The position numbers and the translations under genes are program-made. Below, piece after piece: positions 33,032 to 35,830 of a stretch of 35,830 nt of DNA. The notes under the pieces are model-generated. The model saw only the letters and a program-made list of their open reading frames with translations, had not been told where the DNA came from and did no database searches. The stretch is from Limnothrix sp. CACIAM 69d (GTDB lineage: Bacteria; Cyanobacteriota; Cyanobacteriia; CACIAM-69d). The stretch lies in the NCBI GenBank assembly GCA_001913845.2, contig MKGP02000035.1, forward strand, positions 1-35,830, in the 5' to 3' direction. Position 1 is the first letter of the stretch; each line of letters starts with the position of its first letter.

Positions 33032-35242
33032 TCAAAACATGTCGAGATCGTCTACCTGCACAATTTCGCCATTGAACAATTGCGCCAAGCTGCGGGCACT
33101 GCGGGCCACCAAGTCATCGGGCCCCGGTGGCGGAGGGGGCCCCGCTGGCGAAGGGGGCGAAACGGATTGGGGGGATGCGGCGGGGGGCGGTTGGGGCGAT
33201 CGTCCAGGGCGATCGGGGCCGGGCGCGGGGGCCCGGCCCGGGGCCGGCAGGGGATTCGCAGCGGGAGCCGGGGGCAGCACGGCTGGGGATGCGGTGGGCG
33301 GTGGAGCCACCCTAGTCGCGATCCCACCAAACCCGCCCGCCGTTGGGTTCGCGGCCGTAGTCGGAATCGGATTCGGGTTCCGAACTGGGTTCGGGGACTG
33401 GGGCGGGGGGGGCGTTCCCCTGGGTGGATTTTTTGGGAAGGACGCGGGCGCGCTGGTCTGGGGGGGCATCACCACATTGGCCCGAATCGCAACCGTGACG
33501 CTGCGTTGCAGGTGCTGCTGAAAGGCCGTTTCGATCGCCTTGGTGCGGGACTCAAACTTGGCGACCCAACTGGGCGGAATTCCCACCACGGCGTTTTGAC
33601 CATCAAAGGACAACAGTTGCCCCATCTGCGACAACATCATCTTGGTGGCCGGGGGTTGCACATGAACTAAGATCGCTTGCCACAGTTGATCCAGCTCCGC
33701 AGAAGCGGGAACCGGCGCGATCGGGCTGGGTTCCGGCGCAAAGGTTTCATCGGGGCCAGCGCTGACCGGGGCCGGCTCCGGAACCGGAGTTGGCGCGGGC
33801 GCAGGTTGGGGAACAGCGGCCACCGGAGCGATCGCCGCCGGGGCCGTTGTGGCGGTGGGGGTGCTTGTGGCGATCGGGGCTGGAGCCACACCCCCCAGGG
33901 ACTGCAACAAACCGATCAACTGCATCAGCGCAGCAGGATTTGTGTGGGCCCATTGGGTCACGCCCTGGGTAAATTGGGCGATCGCCCCCGGATCTAGCCC
34001 CAACTGGGCCAACAGAGCCGAGAGCGGATCGCTCGACGCAGGAACCGAAACAGGCGCGATCGGGGCCGGCACAGGAGGAGCCGGAAGTGCGATCGGGGCG
34101 ATCGGGCGAGGCGGCATTGGAGCCACCGATCCAACAGCCCCCACCGGAGCCACCGCCCCCGGCAACAGCCCCATCAAAGTCACCTCCAGCCACAACCGAG
34201 GCTGGGTAGAGTTTTTCAGCAGCGATTCGCCGGTTTTGAGGTACTGCTGCCCATGCAAGATCCAGCTCAGTTCTTGACTGCGGGCAAATTCACAGAGTTG
34301 CTGCCAAGTTGGCTCCGTCAGGGCCACCAAATCACCCCGATCGGGCGCAGTCTTCGCAATCAGCAGATCTCGATAGAAACTCGCCAAATTTTGCAGCACG
34401 ATCGTTGGTTCTCGCCCCCGATCCATCAGCCGCCGCAAACAGTCCACCGCCCCTTCCGCATCACCCGCCGCCAAACTGGACACCAACGCCAGCAAATCCC
34501 GCTCCGGCACAGCCCCCACCAGATCCCAAACGGCCTCCACCGTCACCCCCGTAGGAACCAGGCTCAGTTGATCCAGCAGGCTTTCCGCATCGCGCAAGCC
34601 CCCCTGCGCAATTTGGGCCACCAGGGTCAACGCTTCCGGCACAATCTCGATCGACTCCTGTTGGGCGATCGTCCCCAAATGGCTCACCATGTCCACCAGG
34701 GGAATCCGCCGGAAGTCAAACCGCTGACAGCGAGAAATAATCGTCGGCAAAACCCGCTGCGGATCCGTCGTGGCCAACACAAACACCACATGGGCCGGCG
34801 GTTCCTCCAGGGTTTTCAGCAGCGCATTGAACGCCGCCCCCGACAGCATATGCACCTCGTCCAGCACATAGACCTTGTAGCGACATTGCACCGGGGCAAA
34901 TTGGGCCCGTTCAATCAGCTCCCGAATATTGTCAACACCCGTGTTGCTGGCTGCGTCAATTTCCACCACATCCAGCGCCCGCCCCTGCGTAATTTCCACA
35001 CAAGTTTGGCAATGGCCGCAGGGTTCCGCCGTGGGCCCCTCGCTGCTCAGGCAGTTCAACGACTTGGCCAAAATTCGGGCGCTGGAGGTTTTGCCCGTTC
35101 CCCGAGGCCCCGCAAACAGGTAAGCCGGTGCAATTCGATTTTGCTGAAGCGCATTAGTCAGCGTTTGGGCGATCGCCTGTTGGCCCACCAAGTCGGCAAA
35201 CCGTTGGGGGCGATATTTGTGGTGCAGCGGTTCGTAGGGCAT
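33032..35242 (-). CDS. dnaX: DNA polymerase III subunits gamma and tau
   Basis: DnaX is the ATPase of the clamp loader. From ATG 35240-35242 (MPYEPLHHKYRPQRFADLVGQ) it has 736 residues. A longer frame to 35362 adds 40 unrelated residues and is rejected. The AAA+ core has Walker A GPRGTGKTS (45-53), a zinc site with Cys64, Cys75, Cys78 and Cys81, Walker B VYVLDEVHML (124-133) and the sensor SRCQRFDFR. The domain III collar follows. From about residue 370 the protein becomes a Pro/Ala-rich linker with a short predicted helical part near residue 560 (LDQLWQAILVHVQPPATKMMLSQMGQLLSF), and then another long Pro/Gly-rich tail. Some cyanobacterial dnaX genes contain an intein; this one does not. Product: tau, with gamma possible by frameshifting (not shown). 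Confidence 0.95.
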   Translation of the reverse strand: MPYEPLHHKYRPQRFADLVGQQAIAQTLTNALQQNRIAPAYLFAGPRGTGKTSSARILAKSLNCLSSEGPTAEPCGHCQTCVEITQGRALDVVEIDAASNTGVDNIRELIERAQFAPVQCRYKVYVLDEVHMLSGAAFNALLKTLEEPPAHVVFVLATTDPQRVLPTIISRCQRFDFRRIPLVDMVSHLGTIAQQESIEIVPEALTLVAQIAQGGLRDAESLLDQLSLVPTGVTVEAVWDLVGAVPERDLLALVSSLAAGDAEGAVDCLRRLMDRGREPTIVLQNLASFYRDLLIAKTAPDRGDLVALTEPTWQQLCEFARSQELSWILHGQQYLKTGESLLKNSTQPRLWLEVTLMGLLPGAVAPVGAVGSVAPMPPRPIAPIALPAPPVPAPIAPVSVPASSDPLSALLAQLGLDPGAIAQFTQGVTQWAHTNPAALMQLIGLLQSLGGVAPAPIATSTPTATTAPAAIAPVAAVPQPAPAPTPVPEPAPVSAGPDETFAPEPSPIAPVPASAELDQLWQAILVHVQPPATKMMLSQMGQLLSFDGQNAVVGIPPSWVAKFESRTKAIETAFQQHLQRSVTVAIRANVVMPPQTSAPASFPKNPPRGTPPPPQSPNPVRNPNPIPTTAANPTAGGFGGIATRVAPPPTASPAVLPPAPAANPLPAPGRAPAPGPDRPGRSPQPPPAASPQSVSPPSPAGPPPPPGPDDLVARSARSLAQLFNGEIVQVDDLDMF

Positions 35243-35460
35243 GGCTAGGAGCGGGTCAATGAAGCGACCAGACAGCCATCTTATAAAACAACCGCTGTGA
35301 AAATCGCCTCCTGCCAGATTCCCTCTCCTGTGGCAGCGGCGGGAGAAGCGGTGTTCAACCACTGACGGTTTCAGAGTTTGGCTTGGGCGCGATCCTCATC
35401 GCTGGAAACGAATTGCTCCTCGGAGGTCTCGCATATCGGAGGGCACATGGCGATGCTCCC

Positions 35461-35830
35461 CTACGGGGTTTCGGGCGGGGCGGTGAGTTCTTGCAGGATG
35501 GCTTGGGTGAGGGGGTGGTTGGAGAGGTCGGCGGCACGAGATTGCTCCGCAAGGCTTGCGCCACCGGCTTTGAGGACGGCTTGCACGAGTCTGCGGAAAT
35601 TTTTCTGGACGGTTTGGGTGTTGGGATGGTCTTGACCGAGTTTTTCTAGACAAATCTCCAAGCAGCGGAGGTAGAGAGGTTCCGCTGCCTCGTACCGTCC
35701 CTGGGATTTGTAGAGGGATGCCAAGTTGTTGAGGCTGGTGGCGGTGTGGGATGGTCGGCTCCGAGCACGTTTCTCATCGGATTTCCGAGCGATCGCCGGT
35801 AGAGGGGTTCCGCTGCCTCGTACCGTCCCT
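35461..35830 (-). pseudogene. TPR (kinesin-light-chain type) protein, C-terminal end, frame-disrupted and cut by the window edge
   Basis: The intact part (35461-35724, 87 residues) reads SLYKSQGRYEAAEPLYLRCL then EKLGQDHPNTQTVQKNF, a typical TPR_12 unit of 42 residues, and ends with AILQELTAPPETP. The unit before it, read from 35830 leftward, opens in frame as GRYEAAEPLYRRSL, then LGADHP. The frame then shifts, since the continuation SLNNLASLYKSQG lies in another frame. The last 33 bases of the window (35798-35830) repeat 35670-35702 with one mismatch at an offset of 128 bases, not 126. So there is a net gain of 2 bases within one unit. Either the gene is decaying or the sequence is in error near the contig edge. 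Confidence 0.7.

Noticed and set aside
33032-35242. Possible intein in dnaX
   Set aside because: Known cyanobacterial dnaX inteins interrupt the ATPase core. Here the P-loop, zinc site, Walker B and sensor motifs follow at normal spacing.
34253-35248. Plus-strand open frame of 331 codons
   Set aside because: It lies wholly opposite dnaX, has the composition of an antisense shadow (His, Arg, Gln, Pro rich) and no family resemblance.

Overview
The window is chromosomal DNA from a cyanobacterium, most likely a filamentous or otherwise non-marine type. The evidence is a phycobilisome rod-core linker with a membrane tail (24443-25147), an NdhD subunit of the photosynthetic NDH-1 complex (3981-5585), several families largely confined to cyanobacteria (DUF3288, Uma2/DUF820 nucleases, DUF6671), and the very frequent octamer GCGATCGC and its core CGATCG (for example 438-445), which is the HIP1 signature of many cyanobacterial genomes. 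I do not assign a genus.

Layout, left to right. 1-3661: a coiled-coil membrane protein, a membrane protein with a degenerate GGDEF domain, and the tRNA-modification ATPase TsaE, all on the minus strand. 3833-8437: ndhD with its own intrinsic terminator, then a Uma2 nuclease (+), xseB (-) and moeA (+). 8494-12776: a long multi-repeat protein ending in an M15 peptidase domain (-), a HAD phosphatase (+) and a PIN-like/DUF433 toxin-antitoxin pair (-). 12964-14276: tRNA-Gly(CCC) (-) and trpD (+). 14943-18244: a secreted GH9 glycanase followed by a polysaccharide flippase. 18371-24061: an M16 peptidase (-), a GTPase-DUF697 protein with an Asn-Leu-Pro repeat, a DUF362 protein, a small secreted Cys-containing protein (-), a small membrane protein and a DUF3288 protein. 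24443-25147: cpcL (-), with a strong terminator and a long AT-rich upstream region. 25799-30484: a minus-strand block with a TIGR03943 membrane protein, an anchored Ig-like/beta-propeller protein, a Ca2+/H+ antiporter and a DUF6671 zinc-ribbon protein; the last three look like one operon. 31181-35242: a secreted Asp-Arg-rich protein, an RTX calcium-binding protein, initiator tRNA-fMet (-) and dnaX (-). 35461-35830: the C-terminal end of a TPR protein that is frame-disrupted and runs off the window.

Most of the window is a mosaic of housekeeping genes (tsaE, xseB, moeA, trpD, dnaX, two tRNAs, ndhD) separated by single lineage-specific genes, with few long operons. No transposase, prophage, CRISPR array or rRNA was found. 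I see no clear new multi-gene system. The most unusual content is the GH9-flippase pair, the repeat architecture of the M15 protein, the NLP-repeat GTPase, the DR-rich secreted protein, the membrane-tethered phycobilisome linker with its repeat-flanked locus, and several short tandem repeats packed against gene ends.
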